From Pseudomonas gingeri (GTDB lineage Bacteria > Pseudomonadota > Gammaproteobacteria > Pseudomonadales > Pseudomonadaceae): a stretch of 64,000 nucleotides of DNA. The stretch is taken from the NCBI RefSeq assembly GCF_013386165.1, contig NZ_JACAOS010000028.1:252828-316827 (forward strand), written 5' to 3'. The position numbers were made by a program, and so were the translations under genes. Within the stretch, counting starts at the first letter, position 1; each line of letters starts with the position of its first letter. The notes under the pieces are model-generated. The model was not told the origin of the DNA. It was given only the letters and a program-made list of their open reading frames with translations, and did no database searches. Below, in pieces: positions 45,377 through 52,147 of the stretch.

Positions 45377-45586
45377 ATGGAAGACACCGACCTGCACGCG
45401 CTGATGGCCAGACTCGAACTGCTGATTACCCGGGTCGAGCAACTTAAAAGCCAAAATGGACTCTTACAAGCTCAGGAAAAGACCTGGCGCGAGGAGCGCG
45501 CAACCCTCATTGAAAAAAACGAAATCGCCCGGCGTAAGGTCGAATCGATGATTTCGCGCCTCAAAGCCCTGGAGCAAGACTCATGA
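45377..45586 (+). CDS. TIGR02449-type small coiled-coil protein
   Basis: A 69-residue protein from ATG 45377 (MEDTDLHALMARLELLITRVEQL). It is predicted to be almost entirely coiled coil, with heptads of Leu/Ile and many charged residues. The family, of unknown function, regularly precedes zapA and resembles ZapB in size. The stop overlaps the zapA start by four bases (ATGA), so the two are translated together; a role at the division ring is inference. Confidence 0.88.
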   Translation: MEDTDLHALMARLELLITRVEQLKSQNGLLQAQEKTWREERATLIEKNEIARRKVESMISRLKALEQDS

Positions 45587-45900
45587 GTTCAAGCAATAAC
45601 GTGACCGTGCAGATCCTCGATAAAGAATATTCGATCATCTGCCCGCAGGAAGAACGCAGCAACCTGGTCAGTGCCGCTCGTTACCTGGACGGCAAGATGC
45701 GCGAGATCCGCAGCAGCGGCAAGGTTGTCGGGGCCGACCGCATCGCCGTCATGGCCGCGCTGAACATCACCCACGACCTGCTGCACCGCCAGGAGCGCCC
45801 GGATGTGCAGGCCAGCGGCTCGACCCGCGAACAGGTGCGTGATTTGCTCGATCGTGTCGATCTGGCGCTGTCCGCTGATCCGGACAACAGCAAAGGCTGA
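45583..45900 (+). CDS. zapA: Cell division protein ZapA
   Basis: FtsZ-binding protein that promotes protofilament bundling. It has 105 residues. The N-terminal globular part (NNVTVQILDKEYSIICPQEE) and AARYLDGKMREIRSSGKV are conserved, and the C-terminal helix forms the coiled coil. The order zapA, 6S RNA, ygfA follows directly, as in other gamma-proteobacteria. Confidence 0.95.
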   Translation: MSSSNNVTVQILDKEYSIICPQEERSNLVSAARYLDGKMREIRSSGKVVGADRIAVMAALNITHDLLHRQERPDVQASGSTREQVRDLLDRVDLALSADPDNSKG

Positions 45901-45920
45901 TTCCTACAGCGAGTTTCGGG

Positions 45921-45926
45921 TATACT
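45921..45926 (+). promoter_or_regulatory. -10 box of 6S RNA
   Basis: TATACT at 45921-45926 lies about six bases before the predicted 5' end of 6S RNA, just past the zapA stop. Confidence 0.6.
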
Positions 45927-45931
45927 GACCC

Positions 45932-46112
45932 AACTCCCTGGAGTGCTTGCCAGTTGGTGATGTCCCTGAGCCGATTCGCAAAACCACGGGAGTTGCACGT
46001 TGGGGCCGGTGCGCATGTCCGCTAGACGGAAAGCCTTAAGGCCCCCTGCAACTTCCACCTTGAACTCTCGGGTTCAAGGGCTAAGCCGACAGCGGTACGT
46101 CGGGGAGCCTGA
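45932..46112 (+). ncRNA. ssrS: 6S RNA
   Basis: RNA that mimics an open promoter and binds sigma70-RNA polymerase in stationary phase. Location between zapA and ygfA is diagnostic. Conserved blocks are present: GTCCCTGAGCCGATT, AGCCTTAAGG and the CCTTGAACTCTCGGGTTCAAGG hairpin. Its closing stem pairs CTCCC near 45934 with GGGGAG near 46102. The length of about 180 bases is normal; the ends are estimates to within a few bases. Confidence 0.93.
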
Positions 46113-46196
46113 TTTCAACCCAGTGCCGGCTATGACTGCCGGCGTTGGTGTTAACGAGTTGCCGTCCTGGCTGCTCGCTTGCCCAAGCCAGACACT

Positions 46197-46805
46197 ATGA
46201 CGACCGAACCTGCGCCGCCCTCCCGCCCGCAACTTCGACGACTGCTGCGCAAGGCCCGCCGCGCACTCAGCGCCAGCGAACAGCGCCAGGCTGCCCGCGG
46301 CCTGTACCGGCAATTGGCGCAACACCCACTGTTTCGCCGCGCCCGCCACATCTCCCTGTACCTGCCCACCGACGGTGAAATCGATCCGCGCCTGCTGCTG
46401 CGTGAAGCCCAGCGGCGCGGCAAGCACACCTACCTGCCGGTGCTGAGCGCCTGGCCGCGCACGCGGATGGTGTTCCAGCGCATCCGACCGGGGGAGAAGC
46501 TGCAGCCCAACCGGTTTCGTATCCTCGAGCCACGGGTCAACCTCGCCGCGCAACGCAAGGTCTGGGCCCTGGACCTGGTGTTGCTGCCATTGGTGGGTTT
46601 CGATGTGGAAGGTGGACGACTGGGGATGGGCGGCGGTTTTTATGACCGCAGCCTGGCGTATCTGGCCCGACGCCAAAGCTGGCGCAAGCCGACGCTGCTG
46701 GGACTGGCCCATGAATGTCAGAAAGTCGGGAAGTTGAATCAGGCCAGCTGGGATGTGCCACTACAGGGCACGGTCACGGACCGTGCCTGGTATTTCGCGC
46801 TATAA
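46197..46805 (+). CDS. ygfA: 5-formyltetrahydrofolate cyclo-ligase
   Basis: Converts 5-formyl-THF to 5,10-methenyl-THF using ATP. The ATG at 46197 gives 202 residues; an upstream in-frame TTG at 46179 is less likely. The signature GMGGGFYDRSLAYL binds ATP and substrate. It lies directly after 6S RNA and is probably co-transcribed with it. Confidence 0.93.
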   Translation: MTTEPAPPSRPQLRRLLRKARRALSASEQRQAARGLYRQLAQHPLFRRARHISLYLPTDGEIDPRLLLREAQRRGKHTYLPVLSAWPRTRMVFQRIRPGEKLQPNRFRILEPRVNLAAQRKVWALDLVLLPLVGFDVEGGRLGMGGGFYDRSLAYLARRQSWRKPTLLGLAHECQKVGKLNQASWDVPLQGTVTDRAWYFAL

Positions 46806-46837
46806 ACGAATCGGCTGTGCAGCCGGAATCGCCGGGC

Positions 46838-46996
46838 TCAGCGCTTGAACAGGGTCGACTGTTGCGGTTGCTGCTGGACGATTTCCACCGGCGCGTCTTT
46901 TTTCCCGGACCACAGGCCCTGGGCATAGCCGGTAGTGACCACGCCTAAACCGAACAAAATCACCAAAATCCATAGTAAATCCGGTTTGCGTTTCAT
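46838..46996 (-). CDS. Small single-span membrane protein
   Basis: A 52-residue protein starting MKRKPDLLWILVILFGLGVVT: a basic start, one hydrophobic helix (about 6-26), then a short Gln/Pro-rich tail (QQQPQQSTLFKR). It stands on the strand opposite ygfA. Function unknown; the coding call rests on the membrane-helix pattern and position. Confidence 0.6.
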   Translation of the reverse strand: MKRKPDLLWILVILFGLGVVTTGYAQGLWSGKKDAPVEIVQQQPQQSTLFKR

Positions 46997-47180
46997 CGAT
47001 TGCCCCCCTAGGCAAATGATCCACGATGACAGCAACGGTTTTCGTTATAGGCCGTGCAGCAGCGTCAAGCTTAAAATCCCGGCATTTTGCGATAACGTGA
47101 AGCACTACGCAAACGCTGGCGTCAACCGACTGTCGGTTAATGTGACAAATTGCCCGACAAATTGCCCAAGGAGCAAAACC

Positions 47181-47630
47181 ATGGCCTATTGGCTGATGAA
47201 ATCCGAGCCCGACGAACTGTCCATCGCAGGCCTGGCCAAGCTCGGCGAGACGCGCTGGGATGGCGTGCGCAATTACCAGGCGCGCAATTTCCTGCGGGCG
47301 ATGGCGGTCGGTGATGAGTTTTTCTTTTATCACTCCAGTTGCCCGGAGCCGGGGATTGCCGGGATCGGCAAGATCGTCGAGGCGGCCTATCCGGACCCCA
47401 CCGCGCTGGACCCTCAAAGCCATTATCACGACCCCAAGGCGAATGCCGAGAAGAACCCCTGGAGCGCGTTGCAGGTCGGGCATGTGCAGACGTTCGGCAA
47501 GGTCCTTGGGCTGGGCTACCTGAAGCAGCAGACCGAGCTGGCGGAGATGCCGCTGGTGCAGAAAGGCAGCCGCTTGTCGGTGATGCCGGTGACGCCGGAG
47601 CAGTGGGCGGCAGTGCTGGCGTTGCGTTGA
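47181..47630 (+). CDS. EVE-domain protein
   Basis: A 149-residue PUA-like EVE protein (PF01878) starting MAYWLMKSEPDELSI, with the conserved WDGVRNYQARNFLR and FFYHSSCPEPGIAGI motifs. The family is thought to bind modified bases in RNA or DNA. AAGGAG precedes the ATG at the usual distance. An N-terminal extension of the open frame (from 46935) is not credible. Confidence 0.92.
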   Translation: MAYWLMKSEPDELSIAGLAKLGETRWDGVRNYQARNFLRAMAVGDEFFFYHSSCPEPGIAGIGKIVEAAYPDPTALDPQSHYHDPKANAEKNPWSALQVGHVQTFGKVLGLGYLKQQTELAEMPLVQKGSRLSVMPVTPEQWAAVLALR

Positions 47631-47639
47631 GGCGGCTGA

Positions 47640-47870
47640 CGCCATCGCGAGCAAGCTCGCTCCTACAGGGGGCTTCGGCAGCACGATACTTTTGTGGTGA
47701 GACTCGGGCCTGTGGGAGCCGGCTTGCTGGCGATGGCGTCAGTAAGAATACCGCCAGACTCAAGGGCCTCATCGCTGGCAAGCCAGCTCCTACATGAGAC
47801 CTCGGCAGCACGATACTTTTGTGGTGAGACTCAGCCCTGTAGGAGCCGGCTTGCTGGCGATGGCGTCAGC
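47640..47870. repeat. Cluster of REP units
   Basis: Four REP-like units lie in tandem and inverted order: GCGAGCAAGCTCGCTCC at 47647, GGAGCCGGCTTGCTGGCG at 47715, GCTGGCAAGCCAGCTCC at 47773, GGAGCCGGCTTGCTGGCG at 47841. They fill the space between the EVE gene and the convergent FliL-like gene, partly as the 127-bp duplication listed separately. Confidence 0.9.
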
Positions 47871-47898
47871 AAGCACGCTGCAAGACTCAAGGGCCTTA
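47675..47898. repeat. 127-bp tandem duplication
   Basis: TCGGCAGCACGATACTTTTG starts at 47675 and again at 47802; AGACTCAAGGGCCT occurs at 47756 and 47883; both pairs are exactly 127 bases apart. The unit contains one REP and its flank. The second copy runs up to the FliL-like gene's stop codon, which lies at 47896-47898. Confidence 0.88.
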
Positions 47899-48312
47899 CT
47901 GAACAATCAGGTTATTGAACAGCAGGTCCTCGACCACCGGCTTGCCGGTTTCGTCGTTCATCACCTGCTGAACCTGCTTCAGTGCTTCCTGGCGCATCTT
48001 TTCCTTGGCGTCGACGTTGCTCATCGAATCCACGGTCTGCTGGGCGAACAGCGCCACCAGCTGGTTACGGATCAACGGCTCGTTGGCCTTGACCGCCTTG
48101 GCCGCTTCCTCGCCGGTCACGCGCAAGGCCACATCGGCCTTGTAGACCTTGAGTTTCGGGCTGCCATCGAGGCCATAGTTACCGACGAACGGCGGCGTCA
48201 GGCTGATATAGGCGACTTTCGGGCCCGCCGCTTCCCCTTCCTTGGCTTCTTCCGCAGCCACTGCCGCCAGCGGTAGGGACAGGGCCAACATCAACATGAT
48301 CAACGCTTTCAC
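47896..48312 (-). CDS. FliL-like protein with signal sequence
   Basis: Member of the FliL-related flagellar basal-body family. It starts at GTG 48312, behind AAGGAG, and has 138 residues. It has an N-terminal hydrophobic signal/anchor (KALIMLMLALSLPLAAVAA), an acidic linker, and a FliL-like domain (DVALRVTGEEAAKAVKANEPLIRNQLVALF). True FliL lies in the flagellar cluster, so this is a paralogue with an unknown role. Confidence 0.85.
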   Translation of the reverse strand: MKALIMLMLALSLPLAAVAAEEAKEGEAAGPKVAYISLTPPFVGNYGLDGSPKLKVYKADVALRVTGEEAAKAVKANEPLIRNQLVALFAQQTVDSMSNVDAKEKMRQEALKQVQQVMNDETGKPVVEDLLFNNLIVQ

Positions 48313-48468
48313 AATTCGCTCCTTATCCGGTTTGCGGCCTAGCATAGCGACCCACACCGCCGCGCCCAAGCAAAAGCTTATGGCGGACTATCAGGGTGGG
48401 GCATGCTCGTTGACCCTTCGACTCACACACCTACACTTATCGGCCATCACTCCCAAAGGAATAGCCCG

Positions 48469-49446
48469 ATGAAAGCCGTGCTCTGCAAAGCCTTCGGCCC
48501 CGCCGAAACGCTGGTGCTGGAAGAGGTCGCCAGCCCGGTGCCCGCGAAGAACGAGATCCTGCTGCAGGTGCACGCCGCCGGAGTGAATTTCCCGGACACC
48601 CTGATCATCGAGGGCAAGTACCAGTTCAAGCCGCCCTTCCCGTTTTCCCCGGGTGGCGAGGCGGCCGGCGTGGTCGCCGCCGTGGGCGAAAAGGTCAGCC
48701 ACCTCAAGGTCGGCGACCGGGTGATGGCCCTGACCGGCTGGGGCAGTTTTGCCGAAGAAGTGAAGGTGCCCGGCTATAACGTACTGCCGATCCCCGCCGC
48801 CATGGACTTCAACACCGCCGCCGCCTTCAGCATGACCTACGGCACCTCGATGCACGCACTCAAGCAACGTGCGCAGTTGCAGCCAGGGGAAACCCTGCTG
48901 GTGCTCGGGGCTTCCGGGGGCGTGGGCCTGGCCGCCGTGGAAATCGGCAAGGCCATGGGTGCCCGGGTCATCGCCGCCGCCAGCAGCGCCGAGAAACTCG
49001 AAGTGGCCAAGGCCTTCGGCGCCGACGAACTGATCAACTACAGCCAGGACAATCTCAAGGATGAAATCAAGCGCCTGACCGACGGCAATGGCGTCGACGT
49101 GATCTACGACCCGGTCGGCGGCGACCTGTTCGACCAGGCCATCCGTTCCATCGCCTGGAACGGCCGCCTGCTGGTGGTGGGTTTTGCCAGCGGCCGCATC
49201 CCGGAACTGCCGGTCAACCTGGCGCTGCTCAAGGGCGCGTCGGTGGTCGGCGTGTTCTGGGGCTCGTTCGCCCAGCGCCAGCCCCAGGACAACGCCGCCA
49301 ACTTCCAGCAATTGTTCAGTTGGTACGCCGAGGGCAAATTGAAGCCGCTGGTGTCGCAGACCTATCCCCTGGCGAACGCCGCCCAAGCCATCAACGACCT
49401 GGCCCAGCGCAAGGCCGTCGGTAAAGTGGTGGTGCAGGTGCGTTGA
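48469..49446 (+). CDS. Zinc-less MDR quinone oxidoreductase, Qor family
   Basis: Medium-chain NADPH:quinone reductase-like enzyme with 325 residues; AAAGGA precedes the ATG. The Rossmann nucleotide-binding loop LVLGASGGVGLAAVEIGKAMGA is clear, and zinc-ligand cysteines are absent. The substrate is unknown. Monocistronic, divergent from the FliL-like gene. Confidence 0.88.
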   Translation: MKAVLCKAFGPAETLVLEEVASPVPAKNEILLQVHAAGVNFPDTLIIEGKYQFKPPFPFSPGGEAAGVVAAVGEKVSHLKVGDRVMALTGWGSFAEEVKVPGYNVLPIPAAMDFNTAAAFSMTYGTSMHALKQRAQLQPGETLLVLGASGGVGLAAVEIGKAMGARVIAAASSAEKLEVAKAFGADELINYSQDNLKDEIKRLTDGNGVDVIYDPVGGDLFDQAIRSIAWNGRLLVVGFASGRIPELPVNLALLKGASVVGVFWGSFAQRQPQDNAANFQQLFSWYAEGKLKPLVSQTYPLANAAQAINDLAQRKAVGKVVVQVR

Positions 49447-49556
49447 GACGCCGATAACAGTTTCACCCAGCGGGATGCCTGAATACCGCTATATTTTGCC
49501 CATGGTCGAGGCGCGCTCATGATGAGCGCGCCCCCGCACCCCCGCGAGGCAAATCC

Positions 49557-50150
49557 ATGATCAAACTGCTACAGACCCTGCTCCCCGGCGTGCTCGCTTT
49601 CTCCGCGCTGATCCTCGCCACACCGGCCATGGCCCATAAGGAAGTCGGCTTGAGCGATGTCACGGTACTGATCGTCCGCCATGCGGAAAAACCCGACCAG
49701 GGCCGCGGCCTCAGCCCTGCGGGAGAACACCGGGCCCAGGCCTACGCCAGCTACTTCGACCCCTTGGCGCTGGACGGCGAGAAACTGACCCCGCAACGCC
49801 TGATCGCCACCAGTGACAGCAAGGAAAGCGACCGGCCACGCCTGACCCTTACCCCGTTGTCGCAACGCCTGAACCTGCCCATAGAACAACCCTACGCCGA
49901 CGAAGAGGTCGACAAGCTGGTCAAATCCCTGGGCAAGGACAACAGCGCGCCGGTGGTGCTGATCGCCTGGCACCACGGGCATATCGACAACCTGATCGAG
50001 GCCTTCGGCGGCGATGCGAAAAAACTCACCGGGCACAAGCACTGGCCGGAGGACGTGTATGACTGGTTGATCGTGCTGCGCTTTGATCACAAGGGTCAGT
50101 TGATCGAGTCCCGCAGCGAGAAAGTCCAGGAACCGCCGTTTCCCGGATGA
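49557..50150 (+). CDS. Periplasmic histidine phosphatase superfamily protein
   Basis: It has 197 residues with a signal peptide (LLPGVLAFSALILATPAMA) and the catalytic RHG-type motif LIVRHAEKP, where the histidine becomes phosphorylated. A second core histidine is seen in WHHGH. Substrate unknown. It ends 18 bases before the convergent cyclase-like gene. Confidence 0.86.
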   Translation: MIKLLQTLLPGVLAFSALILATPAMAHKEVGLSDVTVLIVRHAEKPDQGRGLSPAGEHRAQAYASYFDPLALDGEKLTPQRLIATSDSKESDRPRLTLTPLSQRLNLPIEQPYADEEVDKLVKSLGKDNSAPVVLIAWHHGHIDNLIEAFGGDAKKLTGHKHWPEDVYDWLIVLRFDHKGQLIESRSEKVQEPPFPG

Positions 50151-50168
50151 CCCGGCCGAGGCACTGCG

Positions 50169-51254
50169 CTAAACCTCGTAGTGCCCTTCCCGGCTCACAC
50201 TGAGCCCCAACTGACGGTGCCAACCCGGGTTCAATCCCAGCACGTATTCGAAACTCAACAAACTGAGCAACTGCTTCAGGTCGTGCACATTACGGGCGCA
50301 ATAGGCCTGGGCATGGGGAGTAAAGAACAGGCAGGGAAAATCAATATCCGAGACCAGCGGACGCCCCGCCTCATCGCTGTGATGCACCACATCTCCGCCC
50401 TGATAACCTTCTGCGCGAACCGCGCTGTTCAAGGCCGTCCTGAGCCCGTTGATACGCGGCGTGATGTTGCCCAGGTGCGGGTCCTCATGCTGGATAAAAG
50501 ACCTCAGCCCCTGGCGCAAGCGATCACTGCCCGGCACCCGGCGATGGTCCGCCCCGGAGCGGGAATAACGGCTGCGTCGGGGGAAAACCGCCCACAGGTC
50601 ATAATCACAGGTTGTCGCGGCCCGATAGGTATTGCGCACCTCAGCCGGACAGTAGGGGTCGACGATGGCCATGACCGGAAGCAGGCTCGCCCGGTCGGGC
50701 GCCTGATTCAATCCCGTCAAGCTGTTGGACAGGCGGCTCTCGCCCGGCCCATAAAACACCCCCCACAACCCCTCGCCCTTGGCGCCCGCAACGGAAGTTG
50801 TATGTTTCAAAATAAAATTCATGGCGACCCCCGACGGGCCGAGTGCTGTATAACGCATTTCATGACCATTGCTGCCGACCAGGGTCATGCACTTGAGTTT
50901 ATCTACCAGGGCATGACGCCGATGTTCAGTAATATATAACGGTGTTTCACCGCCCCCTGAATTCACCGCCCCTTGCAATGCGCTTCGCTGACTCGCCAGG
51001 TCAGGGTTCTTGGTAAACCTGGGGTCCGCCAGAACAAAACCCGCCATCGGCCCCCAAGTGCAACTTTTGGCCTTATTGTGAAAGCCTTTGGTGGCATAAC
51101 TTTCCAGCAACAGGCCTGTGGCACAAGGCCCCACGGCGCGCACGGCGATGACACTTTCTTGAGCATCGGCCACTCGTTGAAAGGCCCGGCCATGCTGGAT
51201 TGGCATGCCAGTGCTCATGATGGCTGATAACCCACGCACTATATTCAGTTTCAT
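50169..51254 (-). CDS. ExoY/edema-factor-like nucleotidyl cyclase (probable host-activated toxin)
   Basis: Member of the anthrax edema factor/ExoY class (PF03497), enzymes that make cAMP or other cyclic nucleotides inside eukaryotic cells after activation by a host protein. ATG 51254, with GAGTGAAG upstream, gives 361 residues (ExoY has 378). All known catalytic pieces are present: Lys56 and Lys63 in TKGFHNKAK, metal-binding Asp217 and Asp219 in CDYDLW, GNITPR from 262, and HHSDEAG from 291. The gap between the lysines and DYD is about 30 residues longer than in ExoY. No signal peptide; ExoY itself uses type III secretion, but no secretion or chaperone gene is nearby. The host activator and nucleotide preference are unknown. 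Confidence 0.88.
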   Translation of the reverse strand: MKLNIVRGLSAIMSTGMPIQHGRAFQRVADAQESVIAVRAVGPCATGLLLESYATKGFHNKAKSCTWGPMAGFVLADPRFTKNPDLASQRSALQGAVNSGGGETPLYITEHRRHALVDKLKCMTLVGSNGHEMRYTALGPSGVAMNFILKHTTSVAGAKGEGLWGVFYGPGESRLSNSLTGLNQAPDRASLLPVMAIVDPYCPAEVRNTYRAATTCDYDLWAVFPRRSRYSRSGADHRRVPGSDRLRQGLRSFIQHEDPHLGNITPRINGLRTALNSAVRAEGYQGGDVVHHSDEAGRPLVSDIDFPCLFFTPHAQAYCARNVHDLKQLLSLLSFEYVLGLNPGWHRQLGLSVSREGHYEV

Positions 51255-51472
51255 ATGAAACTTCACTCGACGGCAAAAGGTCACCCGTTATAGCACCGAG
51301 CACTCTCAGCAATGAACGTGAATAATGAAACAATTCTTGAGCCCACAAACAGTCAACCAATATAATCACCCCATTAACATTCAACTGTTGCGCCGATATC
51401 AAATAGCGCTTTCGAAGACGGTACAAATGGAGTGTTATATTTCCCTATGCTTCTTTGAATAAGGGCGCGCTA
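51255..51472 (-). promoter_or_regulatory. AT-rich upstream region of the cyclase gene
   Basis: Bases 51301-51420 have 49 G or C of 120 (about 41%), far below the surrounding genome. This must hold the cyclase promoter. I could not recognise an ExsA- or HrpL-type box (no GGAACC). An overlapping short minus-strand frame from about 51426 (MYRLRKRYLISAQQ...) has no supporting feature. Confidence 0.5.
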
Positions 51473-52147
51473 TTAATGCGAGGCCGAGCGGCAGCGTTTG
51501 AGGCGCGCTTCCAGATTGCGATCCGGCATGGCATGGCTGCGCAAGGCGCTGGCGGTCTGCTCGACATAGTCGCGGGTGGTGCCATAACGCCCGCAGGCAC
51601 TTTCGAGGACCTGGTTCAGCACATGGTCCGGCAGGTTACCGGCATAGCTGGGCAGGTGTCGCTCAAGCACAAAACCCAGCGCCTGCACCGTCTGCCCCGT
51701 GGCCAAGCGGCAATTGAGCCAGTGCGGCCGATAGGACGGCACCGGCATCTCCCGCTGCCACAAGGCATAGAGCGACGCCTCCAGTTGATCATCCGGCAGC
51801 CGATAGGCGAAACCGCTACAGGAGCCGCCGCGATCCAGGCCGAACACCAACCCCGGAAACTCCGGCGTGCCCCGGTGTTCATGGGACCACAGGTACAGGC
51901 CCCGGTGGTAACCGTGCACCCGCCCACGTACCCGCTCTACGGCGGAGCACTCGGGACGCCAGATCAACGAGCCATAGGCGAACAGCCAGACCGGTCCGCC
52001 CTTGTGCAGGGCCATGGTGGCCTGCATGGAGCAGAGCAGTTGCTCGTGGGTCAGTTGCGCCCCCAGGTCCAGGCGCGGCGGATAGGCCAAACTCGACAAT
52101 GCAGGATCGATGGCGGTCATGGCGGGTTGCGCGGGGTTCCTGATCAT
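51473..52147 (-). CDS. chaC: ChaC-type gamma-glutamylcyclotransferase
   Basis: Degrades glutathione to 5-oxoproline and Cys-Gly. It has 224 residues. The substrate loop WLFAYGSLIWRP and the catalytic Glu segment HRGTPEFPGLVFGLDRGG match ChaC. Its ATG overlaps the TonB-receptor stop by one base (TAATG), which implies coupled translation, unusual for ChaC. An internal ATG at 52120 is an alternative start. Confidence 0.92.
   Translation of the reverse strand: MIRNPAQPAMTAIDPALSSLAYPPRLDLGAQLTHEQLLCSMQATMALHKGGPVWLFAYGSLIWRPECSAVERVRGRVHGYHRGLYLWSHEHRGTPEFPGLVFGLDRGGSCSGFAYRLPDDQLEASLYALWQREMPVPSYRPHWLNCRLATGQTVQALGFVLERHLPSYAGNLPDHVLNQVLESACGRYGTTRDYVEQTASALRSHAMPDRNLEARLKRCRSASH

Noticed and set aside
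47640..47900. CRISPR array
   Set aside because: The repeats are REP units and a two-copy duplication, without regular spacers or cas genes.
51073..51426. Short minus-strand frame upstream of and overlapping the cyclase gene
   Set aside because: Starts at a TTG without ribosome site, runs out of frame into the cyclase and shows no family features.
51255..51480. Type III secretion-type promoter (ExsA or HrpL box) for the cyclase
   Set aside because: No GGAACC or recognisable ExsA pattern was found by eye in the upstream region.
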